NCBI RefSeq assembly: GCF_016861695.1
Contig: NZ_BOLP01000015.1
Coordinates: 1 to 64,000, forward strand
Origin: Levilactobacillus andaensis
GTDB taxonomy: Bacteria; Bacillota; Bacilli; Lactobacillales; Lactobacillaceae
Length of the DNA: 64,000 nucleotides
Reading direction: 5' to 3'
Shown here one piece after another: positions 1-7,270 of the stretch. The notes under the pieces were generated by a model. That model saw nothing but the letters and a program-made list of their open reading frames with translations, had not been told where the DNA came from and searched no databases. Positions within the stretch are counted from its first letter, which is position 1; every line of letters starts with the position of its first letter. The translations under genes were made by a program, and so were the position numbers.

Positions 1-1
1 T

Positions 2-40
2 CAAAAAAGAGGCCCAATTCGAAAATGAATTGAACCTCTC
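2..40 (-). terminator. Rho-independent terminator of the short Apf-like gene
   Basis: On the minus strand an imperfect stem (AGAGG..CAATTC / GAATTG..CCTCT) is followed by TTTTTT. It lies about 90 bases downstream of the stop at 133. Confidence 0.75.
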
Positions 41-132
41 AAATTCCCCTCATCAACACCCGTTGACAAAGAGCCGTTATAAACAACAAAAAAGGCCCGA
101 GAATTTTCATCACAGACCTGTCAGTTTTAAAT

Positions 133-480
133 TTAGAACCAGCCGTAGCCGAGCCAATGACTCTTAGCTCGTTGCCATGACCCATAACGATTGTGGGCAT
201 AGTTGTCAGCCGTTTTTTCTTGGTTCGACTTGCTGTAGTCACCGTGCAACATCGAAACGGTCAGTTGATACTTACCGTAATAGCGACCGTTACGTGCGCG
301 GTAGTTGCCACCAGACTCTTTTCTGGCGATCCAAGCCTTGGCGCGCTTTTCTTTCTTAGTCAACGTGCAAACGTACTTCACGCTGGCATCTGCTGTCGTA
401 GTGCTAATCACACCGGTGGCGCTAGGTAGAGCCATGGAAACAACCATGACGATAACCATAAAGAATGTCTTGAGCTTCAA
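133..480 (-). CDS. Short secreted Apf-like protein, lysozyme-fold domain only
   Basis: This is a predicted 115-residue exported protein. After a signal peptide (hydrophobic core MVIVMVVSMALP) comes only the C-terminal module found in Lactobacillus aggregation-promoting factors: an ARKESGG motif carrying the Glu expected for a transglycosylase-like fold, then YYGKYQL, NQEK, RYGSW and a terminal aromatic residue. It lacks the LysM domain present in its two neighbours, so it may be released or bind the wall differently. I chose a TTG start because AGGGGG sits a few bases before it; the upstream ATG at 516 lies in the putative promoter. The promoter has the same three-box layout as the other two Apf-like genes. 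Muralytic activity is inferred from the family and is not visible here. Confidence 0.85.
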   Translation of the reverse strand: MKLKTFFMVIVMVVSMALPSATGVISTTTADASVKYVCTLTKKEKRAKAWIARKESGGNYRARNGRYYGKYQLTVSMLHGDYSKSNQEKTADNYAHNRYGSWQRAKSHWLGYGWF

Positions 481-510
481 CGTGGTTCCCCCTAACGGAT
501 TTATTAAGAA

Positions 511-555
511 TATCATAACCTTTCCAGGTTACAGTCTAGTTGTCCGAATGTTACA
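511..555 (-). promoter_or_regulatory. Promoter with WalR-like triple half-site
   Basis: Minus strand: TGTAAC (550-555), N5, GACAAC (539-544), N5, TGTAAC (528-533), N10, then TATGAT as -10 (512-517). The half-sites repeat every 11 bases. The outer two match the WalR (YycF) half-site TGTWAH and the middle one is degenerate. No good -35 is present, which would fit an activator-dependent promoter. Confidence 0.65.
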
Positions 556-614
556 GAACCGTGACAGCCCACCCCACTTCTTCCTGAATGGGGTCAAAAA
601 GCGCTTTAAACCAG

Positions 615-654
615 CAAAAAACGACGGTCCTCCGCAGAGGAAACACCGTCGTTT
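615..654 (-). terminator. Terminator of the first LysM-Apf gene
   Basis: Minus strand: stem AACGACGG..TTCCTC / GAGGA..CCGTCGTT followed by a T run, about 50 bases past the stop at 704. Confidence 0.85.
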
Positions 655-703
655 CATTATTATATTTTTTAGCTAACTTGCCAAACCGGTTAAACTAGTC
701 GGT

Positions 704-1339
704 TTAGTACCAGCCGTTTGCTTGCCAGAAGGACTTAGCAGCGGCCCATGACCCGTAACGTGAGGTCACGTAGTTGTTGGCAACCTTTTCCTGATTAGCA
801 GCTGAATAGTCCCCATTCAAAAGAGACTTGGTCAGTTGATACTTACCGTAGTAATTCCCGTTAGAGGCCGTGTAAGAGCCGCCAGATTCCTTGTTGGCAA
901 TCCATGACTTCGCTGAAGAAGTTGAGCTAGACGTCGCTGCTGACGTGGTAGCGCTCGTTGAGGTCCCAGTAGACGCAGAAGTGGATTGACCACTGTACGT
1001 GCTCATCCCGGTGCTCTTTTGGCTGCTGTAATTGTTCGTTGTCTGCGTTGAGCTAGTCGTTGCTGAGTTGTTCGTAGTAGCGGCAGTCGCCGTTGACGTG
1101 GTTGAATCTGGAATCGTCAATGATTCGCCGACATAGATTAAGTTAACATTCTTTAAGCTGTTGGCCTTTTCAATGGCCGAAACACTTGATTTGTATTGGT
1201 TAGCAATTTTAGCGACTGTGTCTCCCGACTTCACCGTTACCCGGACGTCGGCGTTAGCGGAAGTGGTGTTGGCAAAGAACCCAGCACCTAACACAGCGGC
1301 AGTACCTAACGTAGAAACTAAAACTTTTTTGATATTCAT
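704..1339 (-). CDS. LysM-domain aggregation-promoting-factor-like surface protein
   Basis: This is a predicted secreted 211-residue cell-wall protein. It has a signal peptide (about residues 1-30, ending near ANA), one LysM peptidoglycan-binding domain (about 31-76, with SGDTVAKIA and YVGESLTIP), a long Ser/Thr-rich linker, and a C-terminal Apf/transglycosylase-like module with NKESGGSY, YYGKYQL and NGWY. The architecture is that of Lactobacillus Apf proteins, which affect aggregation and wall turnover. The ATG at 1339 has AAAGGAGG 12 bases upstream; a longer reading to 1387 would cover the Shine-Dalgarno site. It is monocistronic, between its own promoter and terminator. It is paralogous to the genes at 133 and 2168. 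Confidence 0.9.
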   Translation of the reverse strand: MNIKKVLVSTLGTAAVLGAGFFANTTSANADVRVTVKSGDTVAKIANQYKSSVSAIEKANSLKNVNLIYVGESLTIPDSTTSTATAATTNNSATTSSTQTTNNYSSQKSTGMSTYSGQSTSASTGTSTSATTSAATSSSTSSAKSWIANKESGGSYTASNGNYYGKYQLTKSLLNGDYSAANQEKVANNYVTSRYGSWAAAKSFWQANGWY

Positions 1340-1403
1340 AAAAATGAACGTCCTCCTTTTGATTAGTGAAGCTTTTTTGTCTATCAATTACTTAACGAGA
1401 CCT

Positions 1404-1447
1404 ATCATAACCTGTGGACGTTACATCAGAGTTGTCAGGACGTTACA
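1404..1447 (-). promoter_or_regulatory. Promoter with WalR-like triple half-site
   Basis: Minus strand: TGTAAC (1442-1447), N5, GACAAC (1431-1436), N5, TGTAAC (1420-1425), N10, TATGAT (1404-1409). The layout, spacing and middle box are the same as upstream of the gene at 133, while the spacers differ. This suggests conservation of the protein-binding bases. Confidence 0.65.
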
Positions 1448-1455
1448 CCCTGATT

Positions 1456-1795
1456 AAGAAAAACTGGCTTAAATGACAAACCGTAATGTGGTTAATAACA
1501 CTGAAACATTTACCGCCTAATCTATTCACGACTGCGGGTAAAGAAGAGATTACTCGAATGATTTGGCTAAAATTGCCTTCTTTGGGGAGTGATTAATTTT
1601 TCAAAAGTTAGTGGGGACTTACCGATTTTATTGGGATTTGAGGATTTAGGCTTGTTTAGTAGGTGCTTTTGCGTGAAAATTTTTGTTCTTTTGAGTGGTA
1701 GAAACTAGGAGAATTTGCTAGATCAATGGCCTCACGCTGCGTGGTTCTTACTATATTGGTAGGTAAACTGGACCATCATGCTCGACCACTTTGCT
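1456..1795. other. Gene-free AT-rich stretch
   Basis: I see no convincing ORF, promoter pair or hairpin terminator here. It separates the first LysM-Apf promoter from repeat family A. Confidence 0.5.
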
Positions 1796-1800
1796 TCCCT

Positions 1801-2090
1801 TGGGCTTGCTCTCGCCCTGAAATCCCGATACTGGCAACCGCCGAAACGTGCTCCACAGGGCAACTCCCTCCGCTTAACCCCAATAAGCACCGGGACTTTG
1901 TTCTTCAAAACTATTCTGACTCAAACCTTGGTCTTGCTCTCGCCTTTAGGTCCCGATACTGGCAACTTCTGAAACGAGTTCCGCAGGGCAGGTTCCTGCG
2001 CTTAACAAGAACAAATCTCCTGCTCGGCACAGCCGAACAGAAGAATTGTTCCCGTTAATGCTCAGAACCTAAGCGCCCCGCTCCACTCTC
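1801..2090. repeat. Repeat family A, copy 1 with a tandem partial copy
   Basis: The full unit (about 1970-2090) carries the family landmarks GAAACG..G, GCAGGG, GCGCTTAAC, CGTTAATGCTCA and CCACTCT. It folds as a long hairpin: GGTTC (1991-1995) pairs GAACC (2065-2069), GCTTAAC pairs GTTAATGC, and GAACAA (2008-2013) pairs TTGTTC (2046-2051). A truncated unit (about 1801-1915) precedes it; both begin with CTCGCC..CCCGATACTGGCAAC. Confidence 0.75.
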
Positions 2091-2094
2091 TATA

Positions 2095-2130
2095 CAAAAA
2101 ACGCCCCCAGACCTGCATCCGGAGGCGTTA
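2095..2130 (-). terminator. Terminator of the second LysM-Apf gene
   Basis: Minus strand: AACGCCTCC..GG.GGCGTT followed by TTTTTT, about 40 bases past the stop at 2168. Confidence 0.85.
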
Positions 2131-2167
2131 CTTGAATTTAAACGTAAATTGGCTTTACTAAACTAGT

Positions 2168-2791
2168 TTAGTACCAGCCGTTTGCTTGCCAGAAGGATTG
2201 TGCTGCTGACCATGAACCGTAACGGGAAGCTACGTATGCGTTAGCAACCTTTTCTTGGTTGGCGGCTGAGTAGTCACCATTCAAGTAGGAAGAGCTCAAT
2301 TGGTACTTACCAACGTATTGGCCGTTGGTAGCAGAGTATGAACCGCCAGATTCCTTGTTGGCGATCCATGCCTTGGCACTGGCTTCAGAACCAGAAACGC
2401 CAGTAGAAGCAGTGGTGTTACTGCTGGTATAGTTAGAAGTCGTGTTGTAGTTAGTGTTGTTGCTGCTTTGACTAGTCGTTGACTGGCTAGCAGAGTTGCT
2501 GTAGTTTTGCTTAGCAACTGAAGCAGATGAAGAGCTGTACTGAGTAGCTTGGGTGCTGTTCGGCACGTTCAACGTTTGACCGACAAAGATTAAGCTAGCG
2601 TTGCTCAAGTTGTTAGACTTTTCGATAGCCTTAACGGATGAGTCGTACTTGTTAGCTAATGACCAAACAGAATCCCCCTGCTTGACCGTAACCTTAACAT
2701 CGGCGTTTGCCGTTTCGTTCGTGGCGAAGAGACCGGCACCGACAACGGCAACCGTCCCAAGAGTCGTAACTAAAGCTTTTTTGATATTCAT
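2168..2791 (-). CDS. LysM-domain aggregation-promoting-factor-like surface protein
   Basis: This 207-residue protein has the same plan as the one at 704: signal peptide (about 1-30), LysM domain (about 31-76, QGDSVWSLA and FVGQTLNVP), an Asn/Ser/Thr-rich linker, and the C-terminal Apf module with NKESGGSY, YVGKYQL, RYGSW and NGWY. The Shine-Dalgarno sequence AAAGGAGG lies 12 bases before the ATG, as in its paralogue. Tandem apf genes are known in other lactobacilli. The linkers differ strongly while both end domains are conserved, which points to an older duplication. Wall hydrolysis or aggregation roles are inferred from the family. Confidence 0.9.
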   Translation of the reverse strand: MNIKKALVTTLGTVAVVGAGLFATNETANADVKVTVKQGDSVWSLANKYDSSVKAIEKSNNLSNASLIFVGQTLNVPNSTQATQYSSSSASVAKQNYSNSASQSTTSQSSNNTNYNTTSNYTSSNTTASTGVSGSEASAKAWIANKESGGSYSATNGQYVGKYQLSSSYLNGDYSAANQEKVANAYVASRYGSWSAAQSFWQANGWY

Positions 2792-2829
2792 AGAAATGAA
2801 TGTCCTCCTTTGTTTGCTTAACGGCTATT

Positions 2830-2873
2830 AGAATAACCGATGGGTATGTCATTCAGATTGATGTTAGGTTACG
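2830..2873 (-). promoter_or_regulatory. Degenerate WalR-like triple half-site promoter
   Basis: Minus strand: CGTAAC (2868-2873), N5, ATCAAT (2857-2862), N5, TGACAT (2846-2851), N10, TATTCT (2830-2835). The 11-base periodicity and 10-base gap to -10 are exactly those of the two other Apf promoters, but the boxes have drifted. Confidence 0.5.
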
Positions 2874-3091
2874 CCAGTATTAAGAAAAATATTACAGTAT
2901 GACATTCCGTAATATTTGTTACGCTGTTGTCATATAAAACGCTTTTTTAGCCCCATTTTTACCCTTTTTAGCGAAAATGCGGGGTCAATTTCCGTGTGTT
3001 TTGCACCGAATATGCTGTAAAATTTGTCATATTTAATGAAAATTCGATGATAATTTGACCTTTTTGTGCCAAATTTACTGAAAACAACGTC
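2874..3091. other. AT-rich intergenic region
   Basis: It is T/A-rich on both strands. I see no ORF or terminator before the hairpin at 3092. Confidence 0.4.
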
Positions 3092-3129
3092 AAAAAATCC
3101 GCCATCGCTCTCGATGACGGATCATTTTT
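3092..3129 (-). terminator. Terminator of the SDR gene
   Basis: Minus strand: ATCCGTCATCG / CGATGGCGGAT followed by TTTTTT. It is about 230 bases past the SDR stop and the only terminator before the Apf promoter. Confidence 0.7.
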
Positions 3130-3358
3130 AATCAATTTTAGGGATTAAATCAGCCTAAATTTCAACTCCTCTTGAGGTGGATTGTCCCCCGAATTCCCAA
3201 AATAGTCGCCTAGCTTCGTTCGGAAATTGGCGATTATCCAGTCAGGCTAAACGGGTTCCTAATTTCCGGTCAATCAAAACGTGTCTATACTATAGTAGAA
3301 ACCCATTTGTTTTTACCCTCAATAATCGTCAAAACCATTGTCCAGGCTGAAATACAGC

Positions 3359-4096
3359 CTACTTTTGACTCGTTGGCCGGATAACCAGTTCGTTCATGCT
3401 GGTATTTTCTGGTAAGTTCACGGCAAATAAGATGGAATCCGCAACTTCTTCGGGGCTGATGGCGTTATCGGCCCAAGCATGTTCCAAACGATCCTTGGTG
3501 GCTGCGTCCGTGATGTGGTTGGTCAATTCGGTAGCGACCATCCCCGGTGAAACGACCGTGACCCGCACGTTACTGCCGGCAATGGCTTCTTCTTGACGTA
3601 AGCCTTCGCTAATCGCCCGGACCGCGTACTTCGTGGCGCTGTAGACGCTACTTGCTGGGTGCACGGCATGACCCGCAACGGAAGCCGTATTGATAAATTG
3701 ACCGCTCTTCTGCGCCCGCATGATTGGTAAGGCCGCAGCGATCCCATACAAGACACCCTTGATGTTGACGTCGATCATTCGATCCCAGTCTTCAGTCCGG
3801 CCTTGGATCAATTCGGATTGGGGCATCAACCCAGCATTGCTCATCCACACGTCGATACGACCGTAAGTGTCCACAGCCTTTTGGGCTAAAGCCTTCACGC
3901 TGTCGCTAGACGTCACGTCAGTTACCGCATAAACGGCTTCGCCACCGGCCTGTTCAATAGCCGCAACAATTTCTTGTAGCCGTGATTCACGCCGCGCGCC
4001 TAAAACCAATTGGTTCCCGGCAGCAGCCAATTTCTTCGCCGTAGCTTCACCAATTCCACTGGAAGCACCCGTGATAACAACAACCTTTTTCGTCAT
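3359..4096 (-). CDS. NAD(P)-dependent short-chain dehydrogenase/reductase
   Basis: This is a classical SDR of 245 residues, likely cytosolic. It has the Rossmann dinucleotide motif TGASSGIG (about residues 10-17), NAG (about 88-90), a Ser before the catalytic tetrad, and YSATK (about 153-157) supplying Tyr and Lys. An Arg pair after beta-2 (GARRESR) favours NADP(H). The ATG follows GGAGG by nine bases. It is monocistronic with its own downstream terminator. The substrate cannot be read from sequence; close relatives are usually annotated simply as SDR family oxidoreductases. Confidence 0.9.
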   Translation of the reverse strand: MTKKVVVITGASSGIGEATAKKLAAAGNQLVLGARRESRLQEIVAAIEQAGGEAVYAVTDVTSSDSVKALAQKAVDTYGRIDVWMSNAGLMPQSELIQGRTEDWDRMIDVNIKGVLYGIAAALPIMRAQKSGQFINTASVAGHAVHPASSVYSATKYAVRAISEGLRQEEAIAGSNVRVTVVSPGMVATELTNHITDAATKDRLEHAWADNAISPEEVADSILFAVNLPENTSMNELVIRPTSQK

Positions 4097-4198
4097 TTTG
4101 AAATTTCCTCCAATTCAGTTCTGATACCTTCTATGATACCCCTTGATTCTTATTTGGCAACTTGTTTTCCATATAGGTAATATTTTCCGTTTACCCAC

Positions 4199-4232
4199 AA
4201 AAAAGCGACCCCCCATCCCTGAGCGGTCGCTT
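4199..4232 (-). terminator. Terminator of adhE
   Basis: Minus strand: AAGCGACC / GGTCGCTT with a T run, directly after the adhE stop. Confidence 0.9.
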
Positions 4233-4243
4233 CCGGTCAAACG

Positions 4244-6862
4244 TTATTTTTCAACGTTCTTCCCGTCGTATTCATCTAACATGATCTGCTTCAATTCTGA
4301 AACTAATGGTTCCTTGGGGTTAGCCGTCGTGCATTGATCTTCGAAGGCTAATTCGGCTAAGTGGTCAACGACCTTGTCGAAGTGGGCCTTGTCGACACCG
4401 TTGGCCTTCAAGCTCAACGTCACGTCAACGGAGTGAGCCAAGTCAATGATCTTCTTGACGAGAGCTTCCTTCAGCTCTTCCTTAGTCGTCCCTGGCAAAC
4501 CGAGGTACCGCGCGATTTGGGCGTAGTCTTCATCGGCTCTGAAGGATTCGTACTTAGGCCACATGGACAGCTTCGTTGGTTCCTTGAAGTTGTACCGGAT
4601 AACGTGTGGCAAGGTGATGGCAATGGCTAAACCATGAGGCAAGCCGAATTCCCCACCCAGTTTGTGGGCGATCGAGTGGTCGACCCCGAGGAAGGCGTTG
4701 GCAAATGCCATCCCGGCTAACGTCGAGGCGTTGTGCATCTCTTCGCGGGCAGTAATGTCGCCGTTGTAAGAGTTCGTCAGGTTGTCCATAACCAATTTAA
4801 TCGCTTGTAACGACCATGGCCGCGTGTAATCGGAAGCCATGTTGGACACGTAGGATTCGATGGCATGGGTTAAAACGTCCAGGCCAGAGTAAGCAACCGT
4901 GCGCTTCGGAACCGTTTCGATAAATTGTGAGTCCACGATAGCCACATCAGGCGTCAAAGCGTAGTCGGCCAGTGGGTACTTCACGTGGGTCTTGGAATCC
5001 GTGATAACAGCGAATGGGGTAACTTCGGAACCAGTCCCAGACGTCGTTGGAATGGCAACGAATTGTGCCTTGTGTGGCTTGTTGAACTTGTAAGCCCGCT
5101 TCCGAATGTCCAAGAACTTCTGCTTGGCGCCAAAGAAGCTAGCTTCAGGATCTTCGTAGAATAACCACATGTTCTTGGCGGCGTCCATCGCAGAACCCCC
5201 ACCTAAGGCCACAATGGTATCTGGCTTGAAGGTCCGCATCTGAGCGACACCCCGGTTGACCGTATCAGTCGTTGGGTCAGGCTCAACGTCGGAGAACAGG
5301 GAGTATTCGATCCCGTTTGGTTGACGCTTCAATTCGTTCAAGACCGTATCGATGTAGCCCAATTCAACCATGGCTGGATCGGTGACCAGGAAGACCCGCT
5401 TAACGCCAGGCATATCGTCTAAGTAACGGACAGATGTCTTTTCAAAGTAAACTCGAGGTAATTTAATCCACTGCATGTTATTTCGCCGCTTTGCAATCGT
5501 TTTGATGTTCAACAGGTCAAATGAGGAAACGTTGTGGGACACGGAGTTCTTACCCCATGAACCAGTTCCCAACGTCAATGATGGCACCATTTCGTTGTAG
5601 ATGTTCCCAATCCCACCGATAGCGGAAGGGGTATTGACTAAGACCCGGCTGGCCTTCATCTTGATCCCAAATTCGGTTGCCAAGTCGTCGTTCATGGTGT
5701 GAATGCCGGCCGTATGACCCAGACCACCAAAGTGAAGCAGTTCATCACAAAGCTTGAACGCGTCTTCTTGGCTCTTAGCCTTGTAGACGGACAGAACTGG
5801 TGATAACTTTTCACGAGAGAGTGGGTACTTTGGCCCAACACCAGTGATTTCGGCAGCCAAGACCTTGGTCGTTTCTGGGACCTTGATGCCAGCTAAGTCA
5901 GCAATCTTTTGAGCGGACATCCCGGCGATTGGTCCCTTGACCCCGCCATTTGGCACGAACATAGCATCGGCTAAGGCCTTTTCGTCGCTCTTCTTAATAA
6001 AGAAGACGCCGCGGGCTTCCATTTCTTTCTTCACGTCAGCGTAGATTTCGTGGTCGATAACGGCACTGTTTTCTGAAGCGCAGACCATCCCGTTATCAAA
6101 CGTCTTGGAAAGCACGATGTCGTAAACGGCCCGCTTGATGTTGGCCGTCTTTTCAATGTAAGCTGGACCGTTACCAGGACCAACACCCAAGGCTGGCTTC
6201 CCAGTTGAGTAAGCGGCCTTGACCATGCCAGGACCACCGGTAGCCAAGACACTGGCAACCATTGGGTGGTTCATCAACGCAGTCGTGGCTTCTAGGCTAG
6301 GCTTTTCGATCCATTGGATGACCCCTTCAGGCGCACCGGCAGCAATCGCAGCGTCGCGAACAACCTTAGCGGCCATCACGGATGACTTTTGTGCTTGTGG
6401 ATGGAAGGCAAAGATGATTGGGTTCCGCGTCTTCACAGCGATCAAGGACTTGAACAGCGTGGTTGACGTTGGGTTCGTCACTGGGGTGACCCCGGCCAAG
6501 ATACCCAGAGGTTCGGCTACCGTGATCAATTGACGTTCACGGTCATCTTTAATGATACCAACCGTTTTATCCTTCTTGATGGTGTGCCAAATTTCTTCGG
6601 TCGCAAACATGTTCTTGATGGCTTTATCTTCCATAACACCCCGACCAGTTTCTTCGAAAGCGGCCTTGGCTAATGCCATGTGTTGGTCCAAACCAGCAAT
6701 GGCCATCTGGTGGACGATGTGATCAACTTTTTCTTGGTTAAAATCATCCATGGCGCAAAGGGCGTCGTGGGCTTTAGCCGTTAACCGGTCGATCATTTGG
6801 TCAACGGTTTCTGTCGTTTCTTTGGGAGTTGCTTTTGAATTTTCTTTCACGTTCTTTAACAT
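4244..6862 (-). CDS. adhE: Bifunctional acetaldehyde-CoA/alcohol dehydrogenase
   Basis: This 872-residue fusion reduces acetyl-CoA to acetaldehyde and then ethanol, regenerating two NAD+. It is the redox sink of heterofermentative sugar use. The N-terminal aldehyde dehydrogenase half (about 1-440) has the catalytic Cys in NGMVCASEN and TGGPGMVKAA. After a linker (NNMQWIKLP) comes the iron-dependent alcohol dehydrogenase half (about 455-860) with GGGSAMDAAK, TTSGTGSEVTPF and the metal-binding histidines in HSIAHKLGGEFGLPHG. Length matches AdhE. The ATG at 6862 has GGAGG seven bases upstream; the ATG at 6916 overlaps the -10 and is rejected. A cre box and a Rex-like operator lie upstream. Confidence 0.97.
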   Translation of the reverse strand: MLKNVKENSKATPKETTETVDQMIDRLTAKAHDALCAMDDFNQEKVDHIVHQMAIAGLDQHMALAKAAFEETGRGVMEDKAIKNMFATEEIWHTIKKDKTVGIIKDDRERQLITVAEPLGILAGVTPVTNPTSTTLFKSLIAVKTRNPIIFAFHPQAQKSSVMAAKVVRDAAIAAGAPEGVIQWIEKPSLEATTALMNHPMVASVLATGGPGMVKAAYSTGKPALGVGPGNGPAYIEKTANIKRAVYDIVLSKTFDNGMVCASENSAVIDHEIYADVKKEMEARGVFFIKKSDEKALADAMFVPNGGVKGPIAGMSAQKIADLAGIKVPETTKVLAAEITGVGPKYPLSREKLSPVLSVYKAKSQEDAFKLCDELLHFGGLGHTAGIHTMNDDLATEFGIKMKASRVLVNTPSAIGGIGNIYNEMVPSLTLGTGSWGKNSVSHNVSSFDLLNIKTIAKRRNNMQWIKLPRVYFEKTSVRYLDDMPGVKRVFLVTDPAMVELGYIDTVLNELKRQPNGIEYSLFSDVEPDPTTDTVNRGVAQMRTFKPDTIVALGGGSAMDAAKNMWLFYEDPEASFFGAKQKFLDIRKRAYKFNKPHKAQFVAIPTTSGTGSEVTPFAVITDSKTHVKYPLADYALTPDVAIVDSQFIETVPKRTVAYSGLDVLTHAIESYVSNMASDYTRPWSLQAIKLVMDNLTNSYNGDITAREEMHNASTLAGMAFANAFLGVDHSIAHKLGGEFGLPHGLAIAITLPHVIRYNFKEPTKLSMWPKYESFRADEDYAQIARYLGLPGTTKEELKEALVKKIIDLAHSVDVTLSLKANGVDKAHFDKVVDHLAELAFEDQCTTANPKEPLVSELKQIMLDEYDGKNVEK

Positions 6863-6914
6863 TCTTATGCCTCCATTTTTTGAAAACACTCTTGTTAACT
6901 TCTTCACGAGTTTC

Positions 6915-6942
6915 ATATTATCATATTTGAAAAAGTTTGCAA
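6915..6942 (-). promoter_or_regulatory. Putative adhE promoter
   Basis: Minus strand: TTGCAA (6937-6942), 16-base spacer, TAATAT (6915-6920). It leaves a 5' leader of about 45 bases before the ATG. Confidence 0.55.
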
Positions 6943-7021
6943 GCCGTAAATGTTAAAAACATCACAATTGGTTAGCTTGGTAGTTAAACTCAATAATAGC
7001 ACAACTTACAGCCACCCTTGT

Positions 7022-7035
7022 TGTAAGCGCTAACA
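7022..7035. promoter_or_regulatory. cre box (CcpA site)
   Basis: TGTAAGCGCTAACA fits the cre consensus TGWAARCGYTWNCA at every position. It lies in the adhE/GDPD divergent region, 160 bases upstream of the adhE ATG and about 235 before the GDPD start, so catabolite control of either gene is possible. Confidence 0.75.
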
Positions 7036-7068
7036 CAAATTCAAAAACTTTTTAAAATTATTTTTCTA

Positions 7069-7086
7069 GTGTGAATACTATCACTA
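7069..7086. promoter_or_regulatory. Rex-like redox operator
   Basis: GTGTGAA-TACT-ATCACTA matches 11 of 14 defined positions of the Rex consensus TTGTGAA-N4-TTCACAA. Rex (NADH sensor) repression of adhE is well established in Firmicutes. The distance to the adhE promoter is long, so direct control is only a suggestion. Confidence 0.5.
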
Positions 7087-7270
7087 ACGAACGCTTTCAT
7101 TTTCATAATCCTCCTAAACTATTTTCAGGAAGTGAAATTTAGTTCACCGATTATCTCCCCACAAGTATTTTTTCAAAATTAAGCGCGAGATTATGCTAAA
7201 GTAAGGTATGGATTTCTCAAGCGACACTAAACCCTACATATCAACCTTACTTTGAGAGGAGTTGAGAACT

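Noticed and set aside
7089-7102. Second cre box (ACGCTTTCA region) near adhE
   Set aside because: Only one half matches the consensus; the other half is degenerate.
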